A stretch of 64,000 bases of DNA from Viola odorata (taxonomy: Eukaryota > Streptophyta > Magnoliopsida > Malpighiales > Violaceae), in the NCBI GenBank assembly GCA_963691705.1, contig OY829545.1, positions 14,769,569 through 14,833,568 of the forward strand, written 5' to 3'. The notes under the pieces are model-generated. The model worked only from the letters and a program-made list of their open reading frames with translations. It did not search any database and was not told where the DNA came from. Shown piece by piece: positions 25,158-34,815 of this stretch; position 1 is the first letter of the stretch; the number at the start of each line of letters is the position of its first letter. A program made the translations under genes and the position numbers.

Positions 25158-26585
25158 AACTTCTTGATGAGCCGACATTGACGCAAAGAGGGCATGCCGA
25201 TTTTGATTAATCTTTTGGTTTCAAACTTTCAAGTACTGTTTGATTAGTTTATTATCAGGTTGATGACATTGACAAGAGATTAATTTACAATTTTTTCAAC
25301 ATCTTTTGTCACATCTCATGACTTTTGCTTAATCAATCTGATTATCGGCCGAACGAACCAATGTAGATGTTGAGTTTAAGTATAAGATATTTATCCGATT
25401 AAGATGGAGAGAGGAAGCAAGGAAACTATAATTAATCAATTAGAATGTGATCTATAACCTAACCATAGGTAAGATTAGTAACTAATTTGCAGCAAACAAT
25501 GATAACCTTTGCAAGATGTTGACCTATTTCGTAAACGCCAACGGTAAACACCAACATTCAAGCATAACGCCTGAATTCGAGCTGTCCAAAGATGCAGACA
25601 TGATGAACATCTAAAAAGAATAGCTGAGAATTGATCTACAAGTATTTTTTTCCAGTGGTCCGTGTGCCCTCTCTACCCGAAACCCTTTCGGGTAATGAGA
25701 GTAATTATTTAGTTTAAGTATAATCGAGCCTCTAAAAAAATACTTTTCTAGCATGATTTTTTTTATTCCCCAAACTTGAATATAGTTGGTATATATATAT
25801 ATATAACTTAAATGAACATTTTTGGTTCTTAAAGTATAATATTTTATTTAATTTGTTCCATAAGACTTTATTTAATTTAATCCCTCTAAGATTTTCCGCT
25901 AACTAAGAGTGTTGACGTGTAAGTTTCATACCACGTGTTAAATGATCAAATTAAACAAAATGATCATGCTTTAGGGACCAAATTAAACAAAGTGTAAGGA
26001 CTCCACTACTCCTTTCAATTTGTGAATCGATCATGTAATTGGGTAGTCCGTGATGTGGCGAGAAAAACCCTATTTGAAGATGCATTATATCACTCTAGTT
26101 ACTCAGTCATGAGTTAGCTTCAGACTACCACTCATGTGTAGAAGTCACCTCTTTTTTTTCTCGTCAATGAAATATTTTTTCTTTTGACAAAAAAAAATTA
26201 TACTTTAGCAGCTAAATTAAACAAATTTATAATTTACGGTGCATGTTAGTTACAGCCTATGTGGCCCAAAAATGGCACATCTTCAACCTTAGCCGGTTGC
26301 AAGTAATAGAAAGACCAAATTAAACAAAATTGTTATACTTTAAGAATCAAATTAAATAAAATTATATTTATGGAACTAGCTTAAATAAAGTATTACATTT
26401 TAGGTACAAAATGTCATTTGAACATATCACTTTCGATGGTTCATTTCATTAATTTTGTCCTGGAATCTTTGATTGTGTATAAATTGTGAACTTTCCTATA
26501 GTGTTAATTCAACCAAAACTAAGACACTAATTAAATCAACAAGTAGTAGTAGTACTTGCAACTGAGCTGATCATCCTTAATTGTC
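25158..26585. other. Intergenic spacer and promoter region of ABCB copy 4
   Basis: Part of this spacer (for example gaattcgagctgtccaa near 25574) is also found upstream of copy 5 (near 54264), so spacer and gene were duplicated together. A TATA-like tataaat lies at 26478-26484, about 100 bp before the copy 4 ATG, with the same surrounding text as upstream of copy 5. A MITE-like repeat is listed separately. Confidence 0.65.
25806..26424. mobile_element. MITE-like element with imperfect terminal inverted repeats
   Basis: The two ends are imperfect inverted repeats of about 40 bp: ttaaatgaacatttttggtt at the left, and the reverse of a tail reading aggtacaaaatgtcatttga at the right. The interior repeats phrases such as accaaattaaacaaa. 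There is no coding capacity. The superfamily is not clear and no target duplication was established. Confidence 0.45.
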
Positions 26586-27210
26586 ATGTCACAAGAAATC
26601 GTAGGAGAGGATCATGGTGCTGATCATCATACAACAATATTAATGCAAGAAGAAGTCGTCAAGGTCAAAGATACTGCTGCTGCTGCTGCTGATCATGATG
26701 AAAAGAAGCCTGAAGCTGCAGGGAAGAACAATAAAACAGTGCCATTTCTAACACTTTTTGGATTTGCAGATTCAATTGACATGGTGTTGATGGTGATTGG
26801 GACGGTTGGTGCCGTCGGGAATGGGGTCTCCATGCCCATCATGGCCATACTCTTTGGAGATTTGATTAATTCCTTCGGCCAAAACCAGGGCAACAACAAA
26901 GGCATGCTTGAGCTCGTCTCCAAGGTAACACAAAATTATAGTACTACTTAACTAGTCTCGAACGCGTGATATATATACGAAGGCCGGATAAACAAAGCTG
27001 GTGTTGAAGATATACAGTACCAACAGTCACCGGTTTGACTTTTTTTTTAATTTTTAATTTTTTTTATATATGGGCTACTGTTTAGTGCTTGGGAACTAAG
27101 GGGCTGTTAAGGCTAGAAACTAGAGAGAGAAATTAGTGAGACATAGAGATTGAAGGAAAGTGCTCTCGTTATATTGATTTCTCGTGTTTTACAAATGAAG
27201 GAGAAGTCTC

Positions 27211-27503
27211 CTTATATAGAAAAACTAATCATGAAAGGCCAAAACAGGTGGCCGACAAAAAGAAAGGGAATCTTAAAAAGAAATGGCCTTAATTAAAAGT
27301 GGCCAAAAGATAAAAAGCTAAAGCTAAATAATTACATCCTGCCAAAAGACAGGCGGCTAGTTGATATTTAACTTTAACAGCTGTCTTCTGTGTATGTCAT
27401 CGCTTACGTCTGTTTATTGTAGACGTCATTGCTTGCGTCATTTCTTTCGTCTGCCTGAGTGTTTTCTAGAGGTCTCTGTGTGTATCTGGAATACTTACGT
27501 CAT
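27211..27503 (-). promoter_or_regulatory. Viral promoter, left copy, pointing toward ABCB exon 1
   Basis: Mirror of the right-arm promoter. On the minus strand there are as-1-like motifs at about 27494-27503, 27421-27440 and 27394-27412, then a TATA box (plus text cttatataga at 27211-27220). Transcription from here would run leftwards, antisense through exon 1 and the promoter of ABCB copy 4. Confidence 0.7.
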
Positions 27504-28074
27504 TGTCTTCTTCCATGTCTGTTATCGCGTTGTCTTGAAGATCTGTTACTAGATTGACGATGTGATCTTCATCTAACAGTCGTCCATCTCCTGAGTGTGG
27601 TAGGAACATCCTCCACTCTCTGGTGCTGTAGATTTGAATGAAATACCCTTCTCCTAGGAGACGATACTCCATCCATTTTTCTGGTGTATATAGGCTGTGA
27701 GGACTCTGTGCTACTTTGTAGATTTCTGGATTTTCTATTTCTTGGAAATCATAGGGAGATAGTGAAATCCCCATATGAATATCATGAATGCTTTCTTCTT
27801 CTCTGTCTGCCGAAAAGATGAAGATTCTTTTCTTTGCAGGGATAACTTCAAATCCTCTGGCCACTGGTAGTGTGGAATCAATGAAACATTCTAGTTTCTT
27901 TCTTATTGCCATGTTTCCTGCAACTAGAAAGAACTTTTCTCCAAACTCTTCTAAATATTTATCAATGTTTCCTTCTTCTTCCAATTTGAATGTGATTTTA
28001 TCAATCATTCCCATATGGAAAAAAGAAAGAATTTTCTGGAATGGCATGTCTGTATCGTTTAAAGAATTTTTCAA
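27466..28074 (-). pseudogene. Viral transactivator/viroplasmin C-terminal part (left arm)
   Basis: A 202-residue open frame overlaps the end of the RNase H frame and lies just before the viral intergenic region, the usual place of gene VI (transactivator/viroplasmin) in several caulimovirid genera. I recognise no domain in it directly. The call is inferred from position and from the fact that the N-terminal part of a viroplasmin-type protein follows a second copy of RNase H elsewhere in the locus. It is probably the remainder of that gene after an internal deletion. An identical copy is at 40377-40985. Confidence 0.5.
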
Positions 28075-28417
28075 TATTTCTAGATAATAAATCTGCTAAA
28101 CTGTTATTTTTTTCTTTAATATGTTCGAAACATATTTTGTATCCATTTCCCTGTATTAAATTCTGTAAATTAACCCATCGAGTTCTGTTTATTTTCTTGC
28201 TGTTTTCGTTTTTAAGAAATTTAACTATGGCTTCACAATCTGTTCTAACTGTGAATTCATTTTGTAGATATATTTTAAACTTATCTAAAGCATTTATTAA
28301 TGCTTGGATTTCATAGTCTAAACTAGTCCAATTTTGTCCTGTTTTAAAATTACCACTCGTATATGCAGCAATTTTTTCTATTTCTTTATCTGAATACTTA
28401 TTGGGTTTACAAAGCAT
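28001..28417 (-). pseudogene. Viral RNase H domain (left arm, out of frame with RT)
   Basis: It encodes the caulimovirid RNase H C-terminal half (NWTSLDYEIQALINALDKF; DCEAIVKFLKNE). The RT frame ends at 28446, about 30 bp away and in another frame. A single-base change between the domains has split the polyprotein. The same split is in the right arm, so it predates the inversion. The tail after FFK differs from the RNase H copy at 30627-30995, which shows two different downstream contexts. Confidence 0.85.
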
Positions 28418-28445
28418 TACTGCTCCCCATCCTTCTTTACTGCCA

Positions 28446-30455
28446 TCACATTCTTATAATAATATAATCTGTGGTTAAGGGTAATTCTAATGGTTTTATC
28501 CTCTTAACTTGTTCTTTAATTCTTTTTACTAATTCTATGTCCTCTTTGTTAAAATTTCTCTGACCATTCTTCGTTGTTTTGCTGTATAAAGGTCCTACTA
28601 GTTTACTTAAATTTGGAATAAATTTTCTAGCGTAATTTAATATTCCTAGAAAGGCTTGTATCTGTTTTAAGCCTTCTAATTTGTCTGGAAAATTTAATAT
28701 TTTTTCTGCTATATGTGGTTGTAGTTCTATCTTTCCATTTCCTATTTCTAATCCTAAGAAGGATATCTTTTTCTTGTATAACTCCATTTTTCTTTTACTA
28801 ACTACTATACCGTGTTTCTCTATTTCATTAAAAATCTGTCTCAAGTGTTCTTCGTGTTCTTTAATAGAGTTGCTTGCTACTAATATATCATCTATATAAA
28901 CTAGACAGAATTCGTATTTTAAGAATATCGAATCCATAAATCTTTGGAAGACTGCTGGTGCATTCTTTAAGCCAAAAGAGAGAACATTCCATTCGAAATG
29001 TCCTTCTGAGCATGTAAAAGCAGTCCATTGTTTAAACCACTCTTCTAATTTTAATTGATTATATCCTGATTTTAGATCAAATTTGCTAAAAATCTTTTTT
29101 TGTTGTATTAATCCTATCAGGCTATCTTTGTTAGGGATGTTATAGGCATCGTCTATGGTGTTATCATTTAATCTTTTATAATTATAAACTATTCTAGCTT
29201 TTCCTCTCTTGATTTCGCTATGATTTCTTACTATAAATGCGGCTGATCTGTGTGGACTCTCCGATCTTTTAATTAGTCCTTGTTTTAACATTTCTGGAAT
29301 CTGTTTTCTAAATTCTTCTTTATCTAATGGACTATAGTCTATATTGGCTGTTACTATTCTTATATCTGGATTTTTAATCTGCATTTTTACTTCATAATTT
29401 ACTTTACTTTTAGTAATATCTTCTCCTATTAATCCTATCTTTTCTAATTTCTGTATTATAGGATAATTTCTACTAGTCCTAATGTCTGGTCCTTTTTCTA
29501 ATTCTAAGGCTAATTCTTTTCCTAGCATAGTATATGTTTCATTTTCTATATACTCTGTTCTCTTATTATCCGGTTTTAAAAATTCTAAGGTGGGTTGTCC
29601 ACCACGCTTTCGTGCTAACTCTGCTGTTTGTATATATTTATTAGTTGGAAAGGTATATACATTTTTACTGATTGTTATGCTGTTTCTAGCTATAGCAATA
29701 CTGCCATTTAAACTACATATGAAATTTAGTCCTAATAAAAAGTCATTACTTTTTGTTTCTTCAGGTGCTATATTGATCTGTGGAATGTCGTATTTTATAC
29801 TGTAATTTTGTGCAAAATCTATAAACTGTATTCCTAAAGCTTCTACTTGATGTGTTATAACCATTGTTCTTTGTTCAGCTGTTTTTGTAATTATTCTATA
29901 TTGTAATTTTTTATGATATTTTAGTGGTATTAAGCTATATCCCACCATACTTTTTGAGCTTGCTGTGTCTAAAATAGCATTTAATTCTACAAAGGTATTT
30001 GTATCTAACCAAAGTCTACATTTTAGGGTTATTAGGGTTATTAGGCTTGCTATACATTTACTAATAGTAAAGGCCGATTCTTCCTGAATTTGTTCTGTGA
30101 GATAACTTGACTCTGCATCTACTTGCTTCTTTTTATCATGTTGATTCTCAAGTTCTTTTACTCTATGTTTTAAGAGTTCTATTTCTACATCATGCCTTTT
30201 AATTTGCTCCCTAAGTGTTTCATCTACTGTATCACTGTGATTCCTATCTGTGGTTTTTCCTGATATATCTGTTTCTATTTGGAATAATTTTCTAATACAC
30301 ATAAAACATATTTCTTTAAAGCAATTATTACATTGGTATCTTCTGTCTATAGCTGGATATAGTCTACAGTTATAACAATTTATATGATTGTTTCCTCTGT
30401 TTCTAATCCATTCATGTAAACATTCTACTACTTCTTCATTCTGTTCTCTATTCAT
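28446..30455 (-). pseudogene. Viral polyprotein part: Cys-rich motif, aspartic protease, RT (left arm)
   Basis: An open frame of 669 residues. A Cys-rich motif with spacing C-x2-C-x11-C-x2-C-x4-C-x2-C (residues about 23-50) is followed by a coiled-coil-like charged stretch, an aspartic protease region with LDTASS (near residue 158, DTA rather than the usual DTG), and a full RT with the YIDDILVAS active-site motif. The frame continues upstream into the coat protein zinc-knuckle region (about 30638), so this is part of a longer movement/coat/protease/RT polyprotein. It copies the viral genome through an RNA intermediate in the family. Here it is cut at the 5' end by an inverted junction and at the 3' end by a frameshift. 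Confidence 0.9.
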
Positions 30456-30626
30456 GTATGTATATGTAATTTTTGTACTGTTTTCTGGCTCATTTTCTGA
30501 TGCTATACTGTATACTGATTCATTATCGGAATCTGTCTTGATATTTTCTATTTCGTATTCTCCTAATTGTTCTACTAAATTTGTTCTATCTATATTTTTA
30601 TGCTTATTAGGACATCTATTTGCTAA

Positions 30627-30995
30627 ATGCGGTGGATCTGTAAACCCAATAAGTATTCAGATAAAGAAACAGAAAAAATTGCTGCATATACGAGTGGTAA
30701 TTTTAAAACAGGACAAAATTGGACTAGTTTAGACTATGAAATCCAAGCATTAATAAATGCTTTAGATAAGTTTAAAATATATCTACAAAATGAATTCACA
30801 GTTAGAACAGATTGTGAAGCCATAGTTAAATTTCTTAAAAACGAAAACAGCAAGAAAATAAACAGAACTCGATGGGTTAATTTACAGAATTTAATACAGG
30901 GAAATGGATACAAAATATGTTTCGAACATATTAAAGGAAAAAATAACAGTTTAGCAGATTTATTATCTAGAAATATTGAAAAATTCTTTAAATGA
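30627..30995 (+). pseudogene. Second viral RNase H fragment (left arm, opposite orientation)
   Basis: The same RNase H segment as 28001-28417, now on the + strand, starting abruptly at the junction near 30638 with the coat-protein zinc-knuckle region facing the other way. Here the frame ends FFK and stop, and the stop overlaps the start of the next gene (ATGA at 30992), a compact arrangement typical of these viruses. Confidence 0.85.
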
Positions 30996-31925
30996 TACAG
31001 GCAGAGATGAAAAAACGGGTGTTAAAACCCAAAGAGCAGATGTTTCAAGAACAGACAGAAGATCAACAGAAACAAGATACTCAAGAATCAGTATCAGACA
31101 GAACTATTATGTACAGAAATAATTTGGCTATGCCAGTTACAATTACAGAAAGAGTATCATCATCCTCAAACATACAGATTCCATTCACACAGGTAAACAG
31201 AAATCTCTCTACTAGAAGAGGAGCACAGAACGAGATTAGATTTGGAACAATGTATCTCACAGAATTTCCTGATGGAGGAAATAAAAAATTTAAACCCTTT
31301 GAGGGATTAAATATCGACAGAGAACAACAGTGCCTGCTAGATAACCTCTGGCATATACAGACAGCTCCCGTAGCAACACAGTTCAAGGTACAATGCTTAA
31401 ATGCTTTAAGCATGTACTTCTCTGAGAAGAACCCAAAGATACAGAAAAAATCCTTTTCACATTATGTCATTTATAGAGGTTTAAAAACAGGTGTCTTTAA
31501 CAGTTTCAACACAGTAAAAAATTACATCATGTGTCAAAACCCAATCTATGTGGGTTATCACAGTTTTGCAGAAGCCCTAGAAGAAGCAAGGGCCCAGCTA
31601 GGCCCAAACTTCTACATAGAACCTGAAACAGTTAGACCCTATTCAGAAGTGGCCCAAGAAAATCCCAGTCGACTAATAGCCAGATTAGAAGACAAAAACA
31701 GAAAGCTAGAAGAACAACTACCACAGTTTCAACAACAGACTGCCAACCAAATAACCTTCATAGAACAAGAAAAGATTGAAGCAGAAAGAAAGATCAAACA
31801 GAAAGATAGTATAATGGGTAGCTTAACTACCAAATTACAGCAATTAGATAAATTTATACAGGAAAACAAACAGAAACCCAAAAATAGAAGCTTTTCACAA
31901 CTTCGAGCTAGGTTATTAGATATGC
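30992..31925 (+). pseudogene. Viral transactivator/viroplasmin, N-terminal part (left arm), interrupted by LTR element
   Basis: The ATG at 30992 overlaps the RNase H stop. Residues about 150-205 (HYVIYRGLKTGVFNSF ... YHSFAEALEEARAQLG) resemble the viroplasmin / RNase H1 N-terminal domain of caulimovirid gene VI proteins. Residues about 225-295 form a long charged coiled coil. In this family the protein builds inclusion bodies and lets ribosomes reinitiate on the polycistronic RNA. The viral frame is recognisable to about 31925 (LRARLLDMP). The remaining residues to 31996 come from the inserted retroelement, so the gene is truncated. Confidence 0.75.
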
Positions 31926-31953
31926 CAGCCTATTTCACCCTTAAACCATTGAT

Positions 31954-33635
31954 TGATGGTTTATTTTGGATGTTTTATCTTCTCTTTTATTATTAATTTA
32001 GATGATAATTATGCTACTTTAAGCCCTTTTGCTTCCTTTCTCTATAAACAACCTTTGGTACATCAATATGAAGAAAAGGAGCAGAAAGCTTGAAGATTAG
32101 AGCTTAAATCAATCATTTGGTGATGGAGTCCCGTTTTCAGCTTTGCTGCCTTGAATTTGGTCCATTCGTCCCAAGGCCACTTCACTATTTTGCCGAGATC
32201 AGCTCTTCTCGAGGCCTTGACATGAAGCGACCTGTCAGAGTTCCAGCCTGGACAGCACTGGGCGTATTTTTGTATTTAATTTGTGAGTGCTGGTTCAGCC
32301 AGCCTGGAACCTGGAGGACTTGAGCACGAGTATTAGTGCCTGGATTCCCTCTTCCACCTTGCAGAAGCACCAAGGGGACATCAATGGAAGAATGACGAAA
32401 CATTCCCTTTGCATTATTCATGAATATTCTCTCCAAAAGTGATGTAGTGCCCAGCTCCAGCCTGGTTTGGCAGCACATGTTTGTGAGTGCTGTAATTATT
32501 TTATGGTGAAGGCTGGACCTTTGAAGTCTATCAGAGGAGAAGAAGAATGGCTATTAATAGGACAACGAAGCTAAGAAGAGGGGGGAATCATTAGGACAGT
32601 AGGAGGAAAGTGGAGAGAAAATCAGCATTTTCTCTCATTTTCCAGATTTTCCAGCTTTTTGTATTTTCGGTTTTGCACTTCTTGTATCATTTTCCATTAT
32701 GTTTTGTAACTAAGAACCTCCATTCCTGGTAGGGATCTTGTGGTTGATGATTCCTGTAGGTTGTGAGACTCTTTGATCTTCAATAAAAACGTTTTTCATA
32801 TTTCTTTCCTTCTTGTTTTAACTCCAATTTGTTCATGTTTAAGTTTGAGTTTGGCCAACTTGGATTTTGATTTGAATGATTACAGTCAGTTCTCTTGTGA
32901 TTAAATCACTCTTAGAGAGCAGTAGTAGACGAATCAGCAGGGCATGAGGTGCATGTGCTTGGTCTAAGCTGATAGAAGGAACTGAACTAGACTACCCTCC
33001 CATCCCGAGGCCTTGAGAAGGGCCGACCTAGGTGACAGCTGGGTCAAGTGCCAGACTAGACCAGACTTGTGGATGATGAAAGTACTCCCTTGTCTAGAAG
33101 AGGGACCTCACTATTTTTAATCAATCTCTTGAGCTTTTCCATAAGTATTCTGATCCCTTTGTCGAAGGCTCTGCATAGCCAAGCAAAGTGGCGGGTCAAG
33201 AGTCTTAGGATGAGCTTAGGAAGATTAGGGTGTTTAAAATGAAGTGATTCTTTTAAATACTTTTGTAGCAGGTTGGGAATCTAGTGTGAGCTGGTTCCAC
33301 AACTTCTTCTATGAAACCGTTTTGAAAATACCTTTGTCAATGATCAACTAGCTTGGAATTGTCACCTCATAAGGATCTCTACTAGGGATTTTCTTTCTCT
33401 TCTGTACCTCTTCGTTTCACTTCTGTTTTCTTTCATGCATTCTTATTTTCGTTCTTTTTGTTTCTCAACCAATCAAACTCTCACCTCTTTACTTATTATT
33501 GTCATTTGCAGGAGCAATAAAGATCAGACCGATTTGTCCCTGTGTTCGAACCTCTTGCCGCTATGCACAAATCCTTTTTGCTGCTTGGTGATAAGTTGTA
33601 ATCTTTTTATTTATGATCGGATTCGACCCCCGTCA
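31954..33635 (+). mobile_element. LTR of a Ty3-type retroelement nested in the viral gene (left arm)
   Basis: A 1682-bp segment with termini tgatgg and ccgtca, followed five bases later by a tRNA-Asp primer site. A TATA box (ctataaaca) is at 32042-32050. The exact left edge is uncertain: it lies between 31925, where viral coding stops, and 31954. Small frames inside the LTR are not genes. An identical-length copy is in the right arm at 34816-36497. Confidence 0.75.
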
Positions 33636-33640
33636 TAAAT

Positions 33641-33657
33641 TGGCGCCGTTGCCGGGG
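33641..33657 (+). other. Retroelement primer binding site (tRNA-Asp)
   Basis: tggcgccgttgccgggg is the complement of the 3' end of plant tRNA-Asp. This site is typical of Athila/Tat-type Ty3 elements. Confidence 0.85.
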
Positions 33658-33715
33658 ACAACGGTGTACTGATTTTCGTTTTTCTTGTTTCTGATAATTT
33701 TCAGTTTTCTTTTTT

Positions 33716-34390
33716 ATGAGCAATTTCAATTATTTTTCTCAATCAGCCCCTATTCCTCAAAGTTTTGGTGTAGGAGATGTGTCCAGCCATGAAGGATGTT
33801 TTGGTCCGCCACAGTGGGGATATGAGCCAAATTATAATCCATCCATATCTACTCCTTATCCCACTTGGTGGAACCAACAAAGTTCTGATTATGGAGTGCA
33901 ATCAGTTCCTGATTATCAATATTTCCAGCCTCCGCAACCTAGCCAAGTACCTACTGTTTCTGAAATTTTAATGAAAACCTTAATTCCATTTATGCAGGAA
34001 ACAGAGGAGAATTTAGCAAGGTTAGCGAAGCAAATGAGAGAACTTGCACTTGAGCAGGAAAGACAGAGATGCATACCTTCAAACTTCCAACCAGATGTGG
34101 AATCTGATGCTAGCACTGCCTCTTTTGTGAGCAACAAAAATCTGCCCGAGCAGGACGCTTCATCTCAAGGCCTTGAGATGAACGACCCGGAACCAGAAAC
34201 AAGCCCAGAAAATTCAGCAGAAGTTGCCACTCAGTCAAAGCAGTCCAATCAGACCCAAACTCATTCTAGCACGTCACTGGAGCAGAAGACGAAGTTTGTG
34301 GACACTTGTTGTAGCATCGAGCTAGAGGAGGATGAGAGGAAGATTGAGGAAGAAATCAAAGTGGTTGAGAATCCACATACGGTTGTGTAG
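33716..34390 (+). pseudogene. Retroelement gag N-terminal fragment (left arm)
   Basis: A 224-residue frame starts 59 bp after the primer site. The first half is rich in Q, P, Y and S (MSNFNYFSQSAPIPQSF...). A predicted helical stretch follows (about residues 85-120), then an acidic S/T/E/Q-rich tail. I recognise no domain. Its position right after the primer site and its composition suggest the leader-proximal frame (gag or equivalent) of an Athila/Tat-like or non-autonomous Ty3-type element. It is cut off by the palindrome centre, so there is no pol and no 3' LTR. Confidence 0.5.
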
Positions 34391-34447
34391 CATCGAGATA
34401 TTAAAGGGATCAATATAATCAAAGAAATTTAAAACTTCCCTTTCACA
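34389..34447. other. Loop at the centre of the giant palindrome
   Basis: About 59 bp of unpaired sequence separates the two arms. The innermost paired segment is gtggttgagaatccacatac plus ggttgtgt at 34361-34388, with its complement at 34448-34475. Read on the minus strand, the loop continues the retroelement coding frame, so the fold-back point lies inside the retroelement. Confidence 0.9.
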
Positions 34448-34475
34448 CACAACCGTATGTGGATTCTCAACCACT

Positions 34476-34735
34476 TTCATTAAAATTTCAGAAACAGTAG
34501 GTACTTGGCTAGGTTGCGGAGGCTGGAAATATTGATAATCAGGAACTGATTGCACTCCATAATCAGAACTTTGTTGGTTCCACCAAGTGGGATAAGGAGT
34601 AGATATGGATGGATTATAATTTGGCTCATATCCCCACTGTGGCGGACCAAAACATCCTTCATGGCTGGACACATCTCCTACACCAAAACTTTGAGGAATA
34701 GGGGCTGATTGAGAAAAATAATTGAAATTGCTCAT
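34476..34735 (-). pseudogene. Retroelement gag N-terminal fragment (right arm, 384-bp deletion)
   Basis: Mirror of the left fragment but missing the 128 codons that lie at 33977-34360 on the left. The frame is kept and runs across the central stem and loop to 34322. Deletion ends share an aaa microhomology. Confidence 0.7.
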
Positions 34736-34793
34736 AAAAAAGAAAACTGAAAATTATCAGAAACAAGAAAAACGAAAATCAGTACACCGTTGT

Positions 34794-34810
34794 CCCCGGC
34801 AACGGCGCCA
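34794..34810 (-). other. Retroelement primer binding site (tRNA-Asp), right arm
   Basis: Reverse complement of the site at 33641-33657. Confidence 0.85.
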
Positions 34811-34815
34811 ATTTA

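Larger units (their letters stand above)
26980..34388. repeat. Left arm of 14.5-kb inverted repeat (about 7.4 kb)
   Basis: This arm is the reverse complement of 34448-41466 across its whole length, apart from about ten substitutions noticed by eye and a 384-bp segment (33977-34360) that the right arm lacks. The outer end is at gaaggccgg near 26980 and the inner end at ggttgtgt at 34388. Its protein frames are less damaged than those in the right arm. Confidence 0.95.

Noticed and set aside
26586..26924. Exon 1 of copy 4 as an orphan exon fragment unrelated to exons at 48377
   Set aside because: Sequence before 48377 matches the end of intron 1 of copy 5, and exon phases agree, so the two parts are one gene split by insertions.
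27466..28074. The 202-codon frame as a novel host gene
   Set aside because: It overlaps viral RNase H, sits before the viral promoter and is duplicated with the virus. A viral origin explains it.
32117..32478. Small frames on both strands inside the Ty3-type LTR (68 and 97 codons), repeated in the right arm
   Set aside because: They lie inside the LTR and recur only because the palindrome is duplicated.
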